Assembly (NCBI GenBank): GCA_023429995.1
Contig: JAEZCE010000052.1
Span: 186,001 to 250,000, forward strand
Direction: 5' to 3'
Source of the DNA: Bacillota bacterium
Lineage (GTDB): Bacteria; Bacillota; UBA4882; UBA8346
Length of the DNA stretch: 64,000 bases
The notes under the pieces are model-generated. The model had not been told where the DNA came from and ran no database searches. It saw only the letters and a program-made list of their open reading frames with translations. Positions 53,683 to 61,435 of the stretch are shown here, one piece after another (positions within the stretch are counted from its first letter, which is position 1; each line of letters begins with the position of its first letter). A program made the translations under genes and the position numbers.

Positions 53683-53730
53683 ACAGAACGGTATTCTGTA
53701 TAAAGAATATCACACAGAATACCGTTCTGT
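53683..53730. promoter_or_regulatory. Double TetR operator
   Basis: ACAGAACGGTATTCTGT (53683-53699) and its exact reverse complement (53714-53730) are 31 bp apart, centre to centre, i.e. about three helical turns. Each copy is itself a near-palindrome (ACAGAA...TTCTGT). A minus-strand TTTACA and TATTCT lie within this region. Confidence 0.85.
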
Positions 53731-53790
53731 AAAGTCTTGATATTATCTTTAACGATATTGGTTTTGTGGGACTGGCTGATGCAAATTTAA

Positions 53791-53938
53791 ACAGACCTAA
53801 TAGCATTGCTTCCGAAATGTTAGAGGGGTTCCATAGCAATAACGGAGGGCTTGTCAAAAAATATGCCATGGATATGAAGGATACACCAGAATGGAGCCGA
53901 AGCCGGGTTTCCCAAGTATAAAATACTAGGGCCGGCGA
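53791..53938 (+). pseudogene. Partial second copy of the DUF1062 gene
   Basis: About 148 bases closely matching 50089-50236, including an identical stretch around GGGCTTGTCAAAAAATATGC. In this copy the frame is broken after KKYAMDMKDTPEW and neither end of the gene is present. It lies beyond the acyltransferase/TetR pair, so the pair and the 51-53 kb remnants sit between an intact and a broken copy. Confidence 0.85.
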
Positions 53939-54012
53939 AGGATGACTTTGTAGATATTCATCCGTCCCGGCATGCTGGGCAATGGAAAGGGTGAAAATGA
54001 GTCCAAACCCGA

Positions 54013-54122
54013 CCCTAGCCCTTAAAGGGTATTAGTCTAACTTTCGGGTCTATTATTGGCCTTCGTTGCATGCTACAGCCTTTAGGCCTGCAATTCCAAC
54101 GAATTCCCTTTAAGGGGAAGGG
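54013..54122. repeat. Small palindromic intergenic element
   Basis: CCCTTAAAGGG on the left and CCCTTTAAGGGGAAGGG on the right (54106-54122) are complementary and enclose about 80 bases, with a further TTTAGGCCTG core. It resembles small dispersed non-autonomous elements. No ORF. Confidence 0.4.
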
Positions 54123-54154
54123 TAGAAGCATTTGGGCAAGAGTATTTTCTAGAT

Positions 54155-54280
54155 GGACCGAGGCGATAAGAAAAAAGGTCTGAGCGATGAGTGCGTGGAC
54201 CGAGGCGATAAGAAAAAAGGTCTGAGCGATGAGTGCGGGGACCGGAGCGATAAGGAAAAAGATCTAGGCGATGACCGTGT
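54155..54280 (+). repeat. Three tandem 42-bp repeats (two 21-bp half-units each)
   Basis: Units at 54155, 54197 and 54239. The first two are identical except for the last base; the third is diverged. Each 42-bp unit is two related 21-bp halves (..GAGGCGATAAG.. / ..TGAGCGATGAG..). In one frame the array reads DRGDKKKGLSDECV repeats inside an 81-codon ORF (54153-54398) lacking a ribosome binding site, so coding is doubtful. Confidence 0.85.
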
Positions 54281-54435
54281 CGATCCTGGCGTTTTGATGA
54301 TCAAAAAAAGAAACGACGTGAGTCATCGAATATGTTACGAAAATGTAAATATGCAGCTAGTTAAAATAATACCGGTGTGTTATGATGAAATAAGATAAGG
54401 AGTTTGGATCATAGCGATTGGAAAGGATGAAGCCA

Positions 54436-56160
54436 ATGCCCAAATTATTGGCCGGTATAGTAGCCAGATTGAACTTTCAAATTTCATTTAAAATGAAACT
54501 GGTATTCGTCTTTCTCATCAGTATGCTGTTGATTATTACGGTCAGTTTGGTCAGTAGTTATGCTCAGCGGATAGCCTTTGGCAAGTTAAACCGGATGTCG
54601 GAGACAACGATCCTAGCCAATGAGATGTTACAACCAACCCAGGAAATCGCCGAGCTGCTCCCCAACTATTTTTTAAATTCCAATGCAAGCGAAAGAGAAC
54701 AAATAGAGAAAGACCTGGCCACGATCACTAAAGATCAGCGTTTGTTAAAGAAGATGGTGCAAAGTTCCGGCGGCCGCCAATCTCTACAATCATTGGGAAA
54801 TCTATTTGCGAGCTACCAGGAAATAAGCGCCCAAATCCTTGAAAAGGCCGATAATCCAAGGGTAGATGAAAAATTTGATTACAATGAAAAGCATAATGAA
54901 CTGAAGAATACCTGCGGGTATATTAAGGATAACATTCAGGAATTAATTAACATCGAACTTAGTTATTACCAGGAATTGAAAGCGCGGGTTGACCGGCAGA
55001 CGAATCTGATGAATATGAGTTCCCTCCTGATTTTCATGATCATTGGCGGTTTGTGCACCGCGACCGTTACAATTTACTTGACCCGGGTTGCTGATTCGAT
55101 ATCTAAAATCGCATATACGGCGCAAAAAATTTCCGATGGTGATTTACAAGTGGAAACCATCAGCGTAAGCTCGAAAGATGAAATTTCTATTTTGGCAAAT
55201 TCCTTTAATAAAATGGCGGAGAATTTGCATGAAATATTATGGAAAATAATTGATAGCGGTTCTCAGGTAACGAAATCAGTAAAATTATTAAAAGATAGCA
55301 CCGAGCAAACGACTCAAGCCAGCCAACAAATAGCGGCGACGATTCAAGAAGTATCCCGGGGGGCCGCTGAACAGTCCGAAGAATCTCTCAAAACGGTTCA
55401 GGTCATCACGCAATTATTAGAAGCCAATCAAGAAATTTCTGAAAAAGTGGTCGGGGTTTTAGCGGTGGCTGAAAAAGCCGCCGGCGCCGCTGAGGAAGGG
55501 CATTTAAAACTAACCGGCTTAATTACGCAGACCCAAGTAATTCAACAGAAATTCAACTCGATCCAATCCGTTACCGAAGTACTAAAGAGCCGGTCGGAAG
55601 CAATTAATGAGATTTTACAATTAATCACACAGACTTCGGAACAAACCAATTTGTTATCCTTAAATGCTTCAATTGAAGCAGCCAGGGCGGGTGAATACGG
55701 CCGGGGATTTGCAGTGGTGGCGGAAGAAATCCGCAAATTGGCGGATGGTTCCGCTCAGGCGGTTAATGATATCTCCAGGCTTTTAAATGAAATTCAGAGT
55801 CAGTCGCTGCAGGTTGCAAGCCAGATGGAAACGGGGGTCCGGGAAGTACAAGCCGGTTTGGATATCGCAGAAGAGGTCCGGGTGAACTTTGGAAAAATCG
55901 TCGACACCAGTAGGGAAGCAGATTCCGGTGTAAAGAATATAACGAAGGAAATCCAAAATATGATCGAAGAATTAAAGAAGGTTGAGGAGATGAGCCAAAA
56001 CATCGCCGCCATTGCCGAGCAGTCTTCAGCCGGAAGTCAGGAGGTAGCAGCCTCAGCCCAGGAACAAACCGCTATTTTGGAGGAAGTATCCAATTCGGCT
56101 TCAATACTGGCGAATATGGCCGATGAACTGCAAAGCGTGATCAGAAAATTCAAGTTGTGA
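54436..56160 (+). CDS. Methyl-accepting chemotaxis protein
   Basis: 574 residues from ATG 54436 (AGG nine bases upstream; in-frame ATG 54427 and TTG 54418 are alternatives). TM1 at about 17-38, a periplasmic four-helix-bundle-like sensor to ~195, TM2 to ~220, HAMP to ~275, then a long coiled-coil signalling domain with the hairpin tip TSEQTNLLSLNASIEAARAGEYGRGFAVVAEEIRKLAD. It transmits an external cue to CheA. No other chemotaxis gene is nearby. Confidence 0.95.
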   Translation: MPKLLAGIVARLNFQISFKMKLVFVFLISMLLIITVSLVSSYAQRIAFGKLNRMSETTILANEMLQPTQEIAELLPNYFLNSNASEREQIEKDLATITKDQRLLKKMVQSSGGRQSLQSLGNLFASYQEISAQILEKADNPRVDEKFDYNEKHNELKNTCGYIKDNIQELINIELSYYQELKARVDRQTNLMNMSSLLIFMIIGGLCTATVTIYLTRVADSISKIAYTAQKISDGDLQVETISVSSKDEISILANSFNKMAENLHEILWKIIDSGSQVTKSVKLLKDSTEQTTQASQQIAATIQEVSRGAAEQSEESLKTVQVITQLLEANQEISEKVVGVLAVAEKAAGAAEEGHLKLTGLITQTQVIQQKFNSIQSVTEVLKSRSEAINEILQLITQTSEQTNLLSLNASIEAARAGEYGRGFAVVAEEIRKLADGSAQAVNDISRLLNEIQSQSLQVASQMETGVREVQAGLDIAEEVRVNFGKIVDTSREADSGVKNITKEIQNMIEELKKVEEMSQNIAAIAEQSSAGSQEVAASAQEQTAILEEVSNSASILANMADELQSVIRKFKL

Positions 56161-56221
56161 TTGAGAGAGCCTGCCATCGTATGGTATAATAATTTAAAGC
56201 ATAAAGATTGGAGTTGCAAAG

Positions 56222-56242
56222 ATGAAGATTCTTTCTTGCTAA
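56222..56242 (+). CDS. Six-residue leader peptide of the ABC-F attenuator
   Basis: MKILSC, with TTGGAG upstream. Its last codons contain the sequence that pairs with the antiterminator element, as expected for a drug-sensing leader. The stalling drug is not predictable from the peptide. Confidence 0.6.
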   Translation: MKILSC

Positions 56243-56402
56243 TTTTATAAAGCATAATAAAATGTTGGGGCGGAGATTTTCGTCTTGTTTTGTTGTGCTT
56301 GCGCAAGAAAGTTACTCATTCTTTTCATTCAGCGATAATATGCTACCCGTGCGTTGGCACGCATCATGCCCGTTTTGGGGGTTTGATTTTCCTGTATGGA
56401 TG

Positions 56403-56434
56403 AGCTGCAAGAAGTGACTTTCTTGCGGCTTTTT
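56403..56434 (+). terminator. Conditional terminator upstream of the ABC-F gene
   Basis: An 11-bp stem with one G-T pair, a 6-base loop and a T-rich tail, 33 bases before the ABC-F start codon. Confidence 0.85.
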
Positions 56435-56466
56435 ATTTGCGCCAAATCAATACAGGAGGATAATTC

Positions 56467-57948
56467 ATGTCATTAATTAAAGTCACCAATCTTACCTTTG
56501 CCTATGAGGGCAGTTATGATAACATCTTTGAAAATGTAAGCTTTCAAATGGATACCGATTGGAAGCTGGGATTCACGGGAAGAAACGGCAGAGGCAAAAC
56601 AACGTTTCTCAACTTACTGATGGGCAGATATGAATACAGAGGGAATATTACCGCCAGTGTCAGTTTTGAACATTTTCCTTTCGAAGTGGCAGACGGGGAA
56701 AAGGATACCCTGGATGGAATCGGCGCGATTGTTCCGGAATACCTTCATTGGAAGCTCGTGCGGGAGCTTTCATTGCTGAAAGTATCCGAGGATGTGTTAT
56801 ATCGCCCTTTTAACACCCTTTCCAACGGAGAGCAAACTAAAGTGCAGTTTGCCGCCTTGTTTCTGAAAGAAAATAGCTTTTTATTGATCGATGAGCCCAC
56901 CAACCACCTGGATATGGAGGCCAGAGAGCTTGTCAGTGATTATCTCAATTCCAAAAGCGGTTTTATTTTGGTATCTCATGACCGGGCGTTTCTTGATGGT
57001 TGTGTGAACCATATTCTTTCGATTAATAAGACCAACATCGAAATCCAAAAGGGCAATTTCTCCAGTTGGTGGGAAAATAAAAAAAGGCAGGACCGCTTTG
57101 AGCTTGCTGAAAATGAAAAGCTGCGAAAAGACATTAGCCGTCTGTCGGAAGCCGCCAAACGGACCGGCAGTTGGTCGCAGGAAGTGGAAAAAACCAAGTA
57201 TGCAACGAAGAATTCCGGGTCCAAGCCGGCGGATAGGGGCTTTATCGGCCATAAGGCCGCCAAAATGATGAAACGCTCCAAATCCATGGAAAACAGGCAA
57301 CAAGCCGCCATGGATGAGAAATCCAAACTGCTTAAAAATATTGAGAACTCTTATAGTCTGAAAATTTCGCAACTTGCCTACCACAAGAACCGCCTGGTTG
57401 AACTGGAAAATATTGCTATTTTTTATGGCGAAAAGGTGGTTTGCCGGGATGTCGGTTTTACGATTGAGCAGGGGGAGCGGATTGCCCTCAAAGGCAGAAA
57501 CGGCTCGGGGAAATCAAGCCTGATCAAACTGATCTGCGGTGAGGAAATAGATTATACAGGCGCCTTTAGGAAAGGGAGCCGGCTTCAAATATCCTATGTC
57601 TCCCAGGACACATCGCATCTCCGGGGCAATTTAACGGATTACGCCGCAAACAGTCAAATTGATGAATCCCTGTTTAAATCGATTTTAAACAAGCTTGATT
57701 TCTCCAGAGAACAGTTTGGGAAAGACATCTCGGCATTCAGCGGCGGCCAAAAGAAAAAAGTGTTGATTGCCAAGAGCCTTTGTGAAAAAGTCCATCTGCA
57801 TATCTGGGATGAACCGCTGAATTTTATTGATGTGGTCTCCCGCATGCAAATTGAAGAATTGCTCCTGGAATACCGGCCCACTATGCTATTTGTGGAGCAT
57901 GACAGCGAATTTTGCAAAAATATCGCCACCAAGAGTGTTGCTCTCTAA
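56467..57948 (+). CDS. ABC-F ribosomal protection protein, Lsa type
   Basis: 493 residues, two ATPase domains. Domain 1: Walker A GRNGRGKTT, signature LSNGEQTKVQFA, Walker B FLLIDEPTNHLD. Domain 2: Walker A GRNGSGKSS, signature FSGGQKKKVLIA, Walker B HIWDEPLNFID. The linker (about 185-320) carries the antibiotic-resistance domain that reaches the peptidyl-transferase centre. The N-terminus strongly resembles Lsa proteins, which give lincosamide, streptogramin A and pleuromutilin resistance. There are no membrane segments. ACAGGAGG precedes the ATG and the leader is a drug-type attenuator. Confidence 0.9.
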   Translation: MSLIKVTNLTFAYEGSYDNIFENVSFQMDTDWKLGFTGRNGRGKTTFLNLLMGRYEYRGNITASVSFEHFPFEVADGEKDTLDGIGAIVPEYLHWKLVRELSLLKVSEDVLYRPFNTLSNGEQTKVQFAALFLKENSFLLIDEPTNHLDMEARELVSDYLNSKSGFILVSHDRAFLDGCVNHILSINKTNIEIQKGNFSSWWENKKRQDRFELAENEKLRKDISRLSEAAKRTGSWSQEVEKTKYATKNSGSKPADRGFIGHKAAKMMKRSKSMENRQQAAMDEKSKLLKNIENSYSLKISQLAYHKNRLVELENIAIFYGEKVVCRDVGFTIEQGERIALKGRNGSGKSSLIKLICGEEIDYTGAFRKGSRLQISYVSQDTSHLRGNLTDYAANSQIDESLFKSILNKLDFSREQFGKDISAFSGGQKKKVLIAKSLCEKVHLHIWDEPLNFIDVVSRMQIEELLLEYRPTMLFVEHDSEFCKNIATKSVAL

Positions 57949-57961
57949 GGAGGGAGATCGA

Positions 57962-58366
57962 ATGGCTGTATATTTGAGAAGTCAAATTGCGAAGATAGCG
58001 GAAGTAAGTATTGAGACGTTACGTTATTATGAGAAAAGAGGCCTTATTGAGCCCGAGCGGATGGAAAACGGGTACCGGATCTATCCCGAGGATATTCTGG
58101 CCCGCCTTCAATTTATTAAACGCGCCAAAGAAGCAGGCTTTACGCTGGAGGAAACCCGGCAGACCCTTCAATTATTTAGTGTTTTGTTGAAACCAGAGGA
58201 TATATCGGAAATGATGGTGTTGGGTGTTCATAACAAGATTCAAAAAATTGATGCTCAGATTGAGCGCTTAATGGAGATACGGAAAGTACTTCTGGAAATC
58301 GATGAAGGCTTGCAAAAGAAATGCCCGTGCCCTTCCATGCAGGGTTTGCTAAAGGATAGAAAATAA
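57962..58366 (+). CDS. MerR family transcriptional regulator
   Basis: 134 residues from ATG 57962 (AAGGAGGGAG upstream; the open frame extends upstream into the ABC-F gene without a better start). The MerR HTH is IAEVSIETLRYYEKRGLIEPERMENGYRIY; a dimer coiled coil follows, and the C-terminal CPCPSMQ could bind a metal or thiol. It starts 13 bases after the ABC-F gene. The promoter to its right has a MerR-type long spacer, suggesting it controls the EFR1-like gene. Confidence 0.9.
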   Translation: MAVYLRSQIAKIAEVSIETLRYYEKRGLIEPERMENGYRIYPEDILARLQFIKRAKEAGFTLEETRQTLQLFSVLLKPEDISEMMVLGVHNKIQKIDAQIERLMEIRKVLLEIDEGLQKKCPCPSMQGLLKDRK

Positions 58367-58370
58367 AGTA

Positions 58371-58402
58371 TTGACATTGTATTATACTCCAGGCTTTATT
58401 AT
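58371..58402 (+). promoter_or_regulatory. Long-spacer promoter downstream of merR
   Basis: TTGACA (58371-58376) and TTATTA/TATTAT (58396-58402) are 19-20 bases apart, the spacing characteristic of MerR-controlled promoters. It precedes the EFR1-type gene. Confidence 0.6.
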
Positions 58403-58446
58403 TTTTCCATGAATGGAATTTGGGGTATAGGAAGGTGTCAAACGAG

Positions 58447-59241
58447 ATGAAAAGCGTAATTTATTATTTTTCCGGAACCGGAAATTCCCTGGCGGTGGCC
58501 AGGAGGTTAGCGGAGAATTTGGGAGGCGGGGTGGAACTGCGGCCCATCGCCGGGTATCAAAACGAGCATTCTGTAGAGGTCGATCAGGATTTGGTGGGAT
58601 TGGTTTTTCCGGTGTATTTTTTGGCCGTACCCGGGATTGTGCGGGAGTTCGTAAGAAAAATCAAATTCAAGACCGATGCCTATATTTTTGCAGTGGCTAC
58701 TTGTAATGCTGAACCGGGGTATAGCTTATATTCTCTTGAGAAGATGCTTGGACGGAAAGGAAAATCTCTGGCGTTGGGTTTTGAAATGGATATGCCCGGC
58801 AATGGCATTTTCGGGAAGATTGATAAGACCAGCCCCCTCCAAGTACAGGAAGAGCGGCTAAACAATGTGAAAGCAAAAGTATTGATGATGGGTGAAGCGA
58901 TTCAAGAAAGACGCCGGGGCATCATGGAAGGAAATAATGGTCTAAAAAAACATGGTGCAAGCTTTTTGATGAAATTTTATATCCAACACCTCTACCGTCC
59001 GGAAAAGCGGTTTCGGGTTCAGAACAACTGTACTCATTGCAGAACCTGTGAGCGAATATGCCCTTTAAAGAATATTAATATGGACGCGGCAGGGAAACCG
59101 GTTTGGGGAAATCACTGCGCCCATTGTTTAGCCTGTTTTCATTGGTGCCCGAAACAAGCTATCAATATGGATGCCGATACCATCGGTAAGAGGAGATACC
59201 ACCATCCGGGGATGACAGTGGAAGATATGACAGTTTCATAA
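58447..59241 (+). CDS. EFR1-type flavodoxin-ferredoxin fusion protein
   Basis: 264 residues from ATG 58447 (GGAAGGTG nine bases upstream). The N-terminal flavodoxin-like domain (YYFSGTGNSLAVARRLAE, FMN-phosphate loop) is followed by a C-terminal 2[4Fe-4S] ferredoxin domain (CTHCRTCERICP; CAHCLACFHWCP) near 200-240. EFR1 (EF-hand-less flavodoxin/ferredoxin) proteins are common in anaerobes and carry electrons; partner unknown. It is possibly controlled by the adjacent MerR regulator. Confidence 0.88.
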   Translation: MKSVIYYFSGTGNSLAVARRLAENLGGGVELRPIAGYQNEHSVEVDQDLVGLVFPVYFLAVPGIVREFVRKIKFKTDAYIFAVATCNAEPGYSLYSLEKMLGRKGKSLALGFEMDMPGNGIFGKIDKTSPLQVQEERLNNVKAKVLMMGEAIQERRRGIMEGNNGLKKHGASFLMKFYIQHLYRPEKRFRVQNNCTHCRTCERICPLKNINMDAAGKPVWGNHCAHCLACFHWCPKQAINMDADTIGKRRYHHPGMTVEDMTVS

Positions 59242-59291
59242 TTTGTTATCGTTTGAGTCAAGCTTTTATAAGTAAATATTTTTCCTCTATC

Positions 59292-59324
59292 CACGCGTCA
59301 TAATCCGATTATGGCGCGTGTTTT
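59292..59324 (+). terminator. Terminator after the EFR1-type gene
   Basis: CACGCGTCATAAT and ATTATGGCGCGTG pair around a two-base core with one mismatch, followed by TTTTG. Confidence 0.75.
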
Positions 59325-59670
59325 GTTATATTGGCAGGAATCGAATGGTTATTTTTTGGTCGATGTTTATAAAATGTATTAAATTGTAAAATTAATCCGC
59401 CGATAATTTACTTATCAAATGGAAAATCGTTGTGTATAGTGCTAAGGTTAAAAGAATTACGGAAAGGGATTATTTGTGAAACTTTTGGAAGATGGATTAG
59501 ACGGTTTTGGAAAACTTCGTGCTCTTTGTGTCCTTCGTGGTAGAAAAAAGAATTTAATCTTTTAGGCAATTAATAACTACCGGATGGTAATGGGAGTCCT
59601 AAAAATACCAGTTGAACTTTTTAACCACGAAGAGCACGAAGAAAGGCAAAAGGAGAAAGGGAGCGGGAAG
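59325..59670. other. Gap with a remnant copy of the GxxExxY 3' end
   Basis: 59476-59545 (GTGAAACTTTTGGAAGATGG.. then CTTCGTGCTC..) closely matches the 3' end and downstream of the GxxExxY gene (60007-60070). The stretch 59625-59642 (CCACGAAGAGCACGAAG) is the inverted partner. The rest is AT-rich with no gene. Confidence 0.6.
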
Positions 59671-60047
59671 ATGGGATTCAGATTCGATGCCTTGTCCAAT
59701 CAAATTATTGGTTGTGCAATTGAGGTTCATCGCCACCTGGTCCAGGGTTGCTTGAGTCAGCTTATGCGCAATGCTTGGCACATGAGCTTTCCATTAATAA
59801 AATTAAGTTTGAAATGGAGAAGCCACTCCCCATTGAATATAAGGGGATTAGGCTTGATTGCGGATATCGGGTTGATCTTTTGGTTGAAAATGAATTAATT
59901 ATCGAACTCAAAGCAGTCCAAGAGGTGTTAGGGATTCACGAAGCTCAACTCCTTACATATATGAAGTTGGCTCAAATTCAAATAGGTTTGTTGATTAACT
60001 TTAATGTGGAACGTTTGAAAGATGGATTAAGACGGTTTGTTTTGTGA
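59671..60047 (+). pseudogene. GxxExxY family PD-(D/E)XK-like protein, broken by a one-base deletion
   Basis: From ATG 59671 (AGGAGAAAG upstream) the frame reads MGFRFDALSNQIIGCAIEVHRHLVQG, then is wrong. Inserting one G near 59743 gives HLGPGLLESAYAQCLAHEL, the exact family consensus, and the frame then runs to 60047: RLDCGYRVDLLV, IIELKAVQ, HEAQLLTYMKL, GLLINFNVERLKDGLRR. The D..ExK residues are those of the PDDEXK_3 fold. Restored length about 125 residues, normal. Function of the family unknown. It is flanked by CACGAAG inverted repeats, as is typical for it. Confidence 0.85.
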
Positions 60048-60275
60048 TACTTCGTGCTCTTCGTGGTTGGAAAAAAATTTATCTTACTGAATAACTGCCA
60101 CAAAGAGTACCAAGGTTGCAGATGGAACGGCAGGGCGTGTTGGGAAAATTCCAGTTCGTATCCATCGTATGGCCGATCCGTTTGAACTGACTCACGGGAT
60201 GAACGATGAGATCGTAATCATCCGGATTCTTGATCATAAATGGAGTGGGAATAACAAATCAAGGAGGGATTTATC

Positions 60276-60458
60276 ATGAAGGCGCGTTGGGTAGTATTTT
60301 TACTGGTTTTAGCTTTGGCAGTATCGGGAATTGTCTATGCCGCAGATTATAAGTGCATTGGGGACCGTATCGAATTGCGGCCGCCATTTGGATCCTGGGT
60401 AAAAACGGAAAACTTTAAGCTTGGAGGAGGCAGTGATATTTTATCGGTGAATTTTTAG
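60276..60458 (+). CDS. Small secreted peptide-like ORF
   Basis: 60 residues. A clear signal peptide (KARWVVFLLVLALAVSGIVYA-AD, about 1-22) precedes a 38-residue mature part, YKCIGDRIELRPPFGSWVKT.... AAGGAGGG lies upstream of the ATG. I recognise no family. The sequence stops soon after DILSVNF. It could be a complete short protein or the start of a decayed longer one. The stretch 60120-60250 upstream has no clear gene. Confidence 0.5.
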   Translation: MKARWVVFLLVLALAVSGIVYAADYKCIGDRIELRPPFGSWVKTENFKLGGGSDILSVNF

Positions 60459-60544
60459 ACAGTCTAAAAATATTACTTTTACATCACATTCAGGCCGCTT
60501 TTATGAACGCTGATTGGGAACCGCAATAAGATGAGGAGTTCAAA

Positions 60545-61282
60545 ATGAAACAAAACAAATACGACGATAGCGTTTTTTTTGACAAGTACAGCCGGATAGA
60601 GCGTTCCAAACGCGGACTTAAGGGCGCCGGTGAGTGGCACGAACTCCGGAAAATGCTGCCGGATTTCCAAGGCAAAAGAGTTTTGGATTTGGGCTGCGGT
60701 TTTGGGTGGCATTGTCGGTTTGCTGAGGACAATGGCGCCCGGGAGGTTGTGGGAATCGACATTTCTCAGAAGATGCTGAGTAAAGCCAAGGAGAAGGCCC
60801 ATTCCGAACATATCCGGTATATCTGCATGCCCATTGAAGACATTGATTTTCCCGGAGATTCTTTTGATATGGTCATCAGTTCCCAGGCTTTTCATTACCT
60901 TTCATCATTTGAGGGAATTGTAAACAAAATAAGCCAATGCTTGATTGACGGAGGCGATTTGGTGTTTTCGGTGGAGCATCCCGTTTTTACCGCCCAAGGT
61001 AAACAGGATTGGTACTATGATCTCCAGGGAGATTCATTGCACTGGCCGGTCGACCATTATTTTAGCGAAGGTCAGCGCCGGTCGATTTTTTCAGGTGAGG
61101 AAGTGGTCAAGTATCATCGAACCCTGACTACCTATGTAAACAGCTTAATGAAGGCCGGATTTGAAATCACCGGACTGGTTGAACCCAAGCCGACGGAAAG
61201 CATGCTCCGCAACGTTCCCGGAATGTTGGAAGAATTACGCCGGCCGATGATGTTGCTAATATCGGCAAGAAAGAAGAAATAA
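60545..61282 (+). CDS. Class I SAM-dependent methyltransferase
   Basis: 245 residues. SAM motif I RVLDLGCGFGWHCRFAE, the acidic loop VVGIDISQKML, the post-motif FDMVISSQAFHYLSSFEG and GDLVFSVEHPVF. These features match the UbiE-like Methyltransf_11 type that often acts on small molecules. Substrate unknown. GAGGAG lies upstream. It is separated from the following Phd-Uma2 gene by an operator-rich 150-base gap. Confidence 0.9.
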   Translation: MKQNKYDDSVFFDKYSRIERSKRGLKGAGEWHELRKMLPDFQGKRVLDLGCGFGWHCRFAEDNGAREVVGIDISQKMLSKAKEKAHSEHIRYICMPIEDIDFPGDSFDMVISSQAFHYLSSFEGIVNKISQCLIDGGDLVFSVEHPVFTAQGKQDWYYDLQGDSLHWPVDHYFSEGQRRSIFSGEEVVKYHRTLTTYVNSLMKAGFEITGLVEPKPTESMLRNVPGMLEELRRPMMLLISARKKK

Positions 61283-61327
61283 AGGTTTAATAAAAAACTC
61301 CATTTGATTTTTAACAGGCGTCGCTCG

Positions 61328-61417
61328 AAATCATGTACAAATTTATTGAAATATTGTACATGATTTATTTTTATAGGGTACGATAATGTTGTACAAAGAT
61401 GTCTATTCCGGTATAAT
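61328..61417 (+). promoter_or_regulatory. Phd-Uma2 promoter with three TGTACA operator cores
   Basis: AAATCATGTACAA (61328-61340) and its exact reverse complement (61354-61366) form a perfect inverted repeat around a 13-base spacer. A further TTGTACAA (61389-61396) overlaps the -35. The promoter is TTGTAC (61389-61394) - 17 - TATAAT (61412-61417). This is the layout of an autoregulating antitoxin. Confidence 0.85.
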
Positions 61418-61435
61418 GATATTGGAGGTGACGAC

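Larger units (their letters stand above)
56161..56434 (+). promoter_or_regulatory. Ribosome-mediated transcription attenuator of the ABC-F gene
   Basis: Promoter TTGAGA (56161) - 18 - TATAAT (56185-56190). A short ORF (56222-56242) contains CTTTCTTGC (56231-56239). This can pair with GCAAGAAAG at 56303-56311. The latter, extended as GCGCAAGAAAGTTACTC, can instead pair with the right half of the terminator (GTGACTTTCTTGCG, about 56414-56427). The terminator is AGCTGCAAGAA-GTGACT-TTCTTGCGGCT (56403-56430) followed by TTTTTATTT. A ribosome stalled on the short ORF would free the middle element and prevent termination. Confidence 0.8.

Noticed and set aside
54153..54398. 81-codon ORF over the 42-bp tandem repeats as a real gene
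   Set aside because: No ribosome binding site, highly charged repeat reading, and the non-repeat part looks non-coding.
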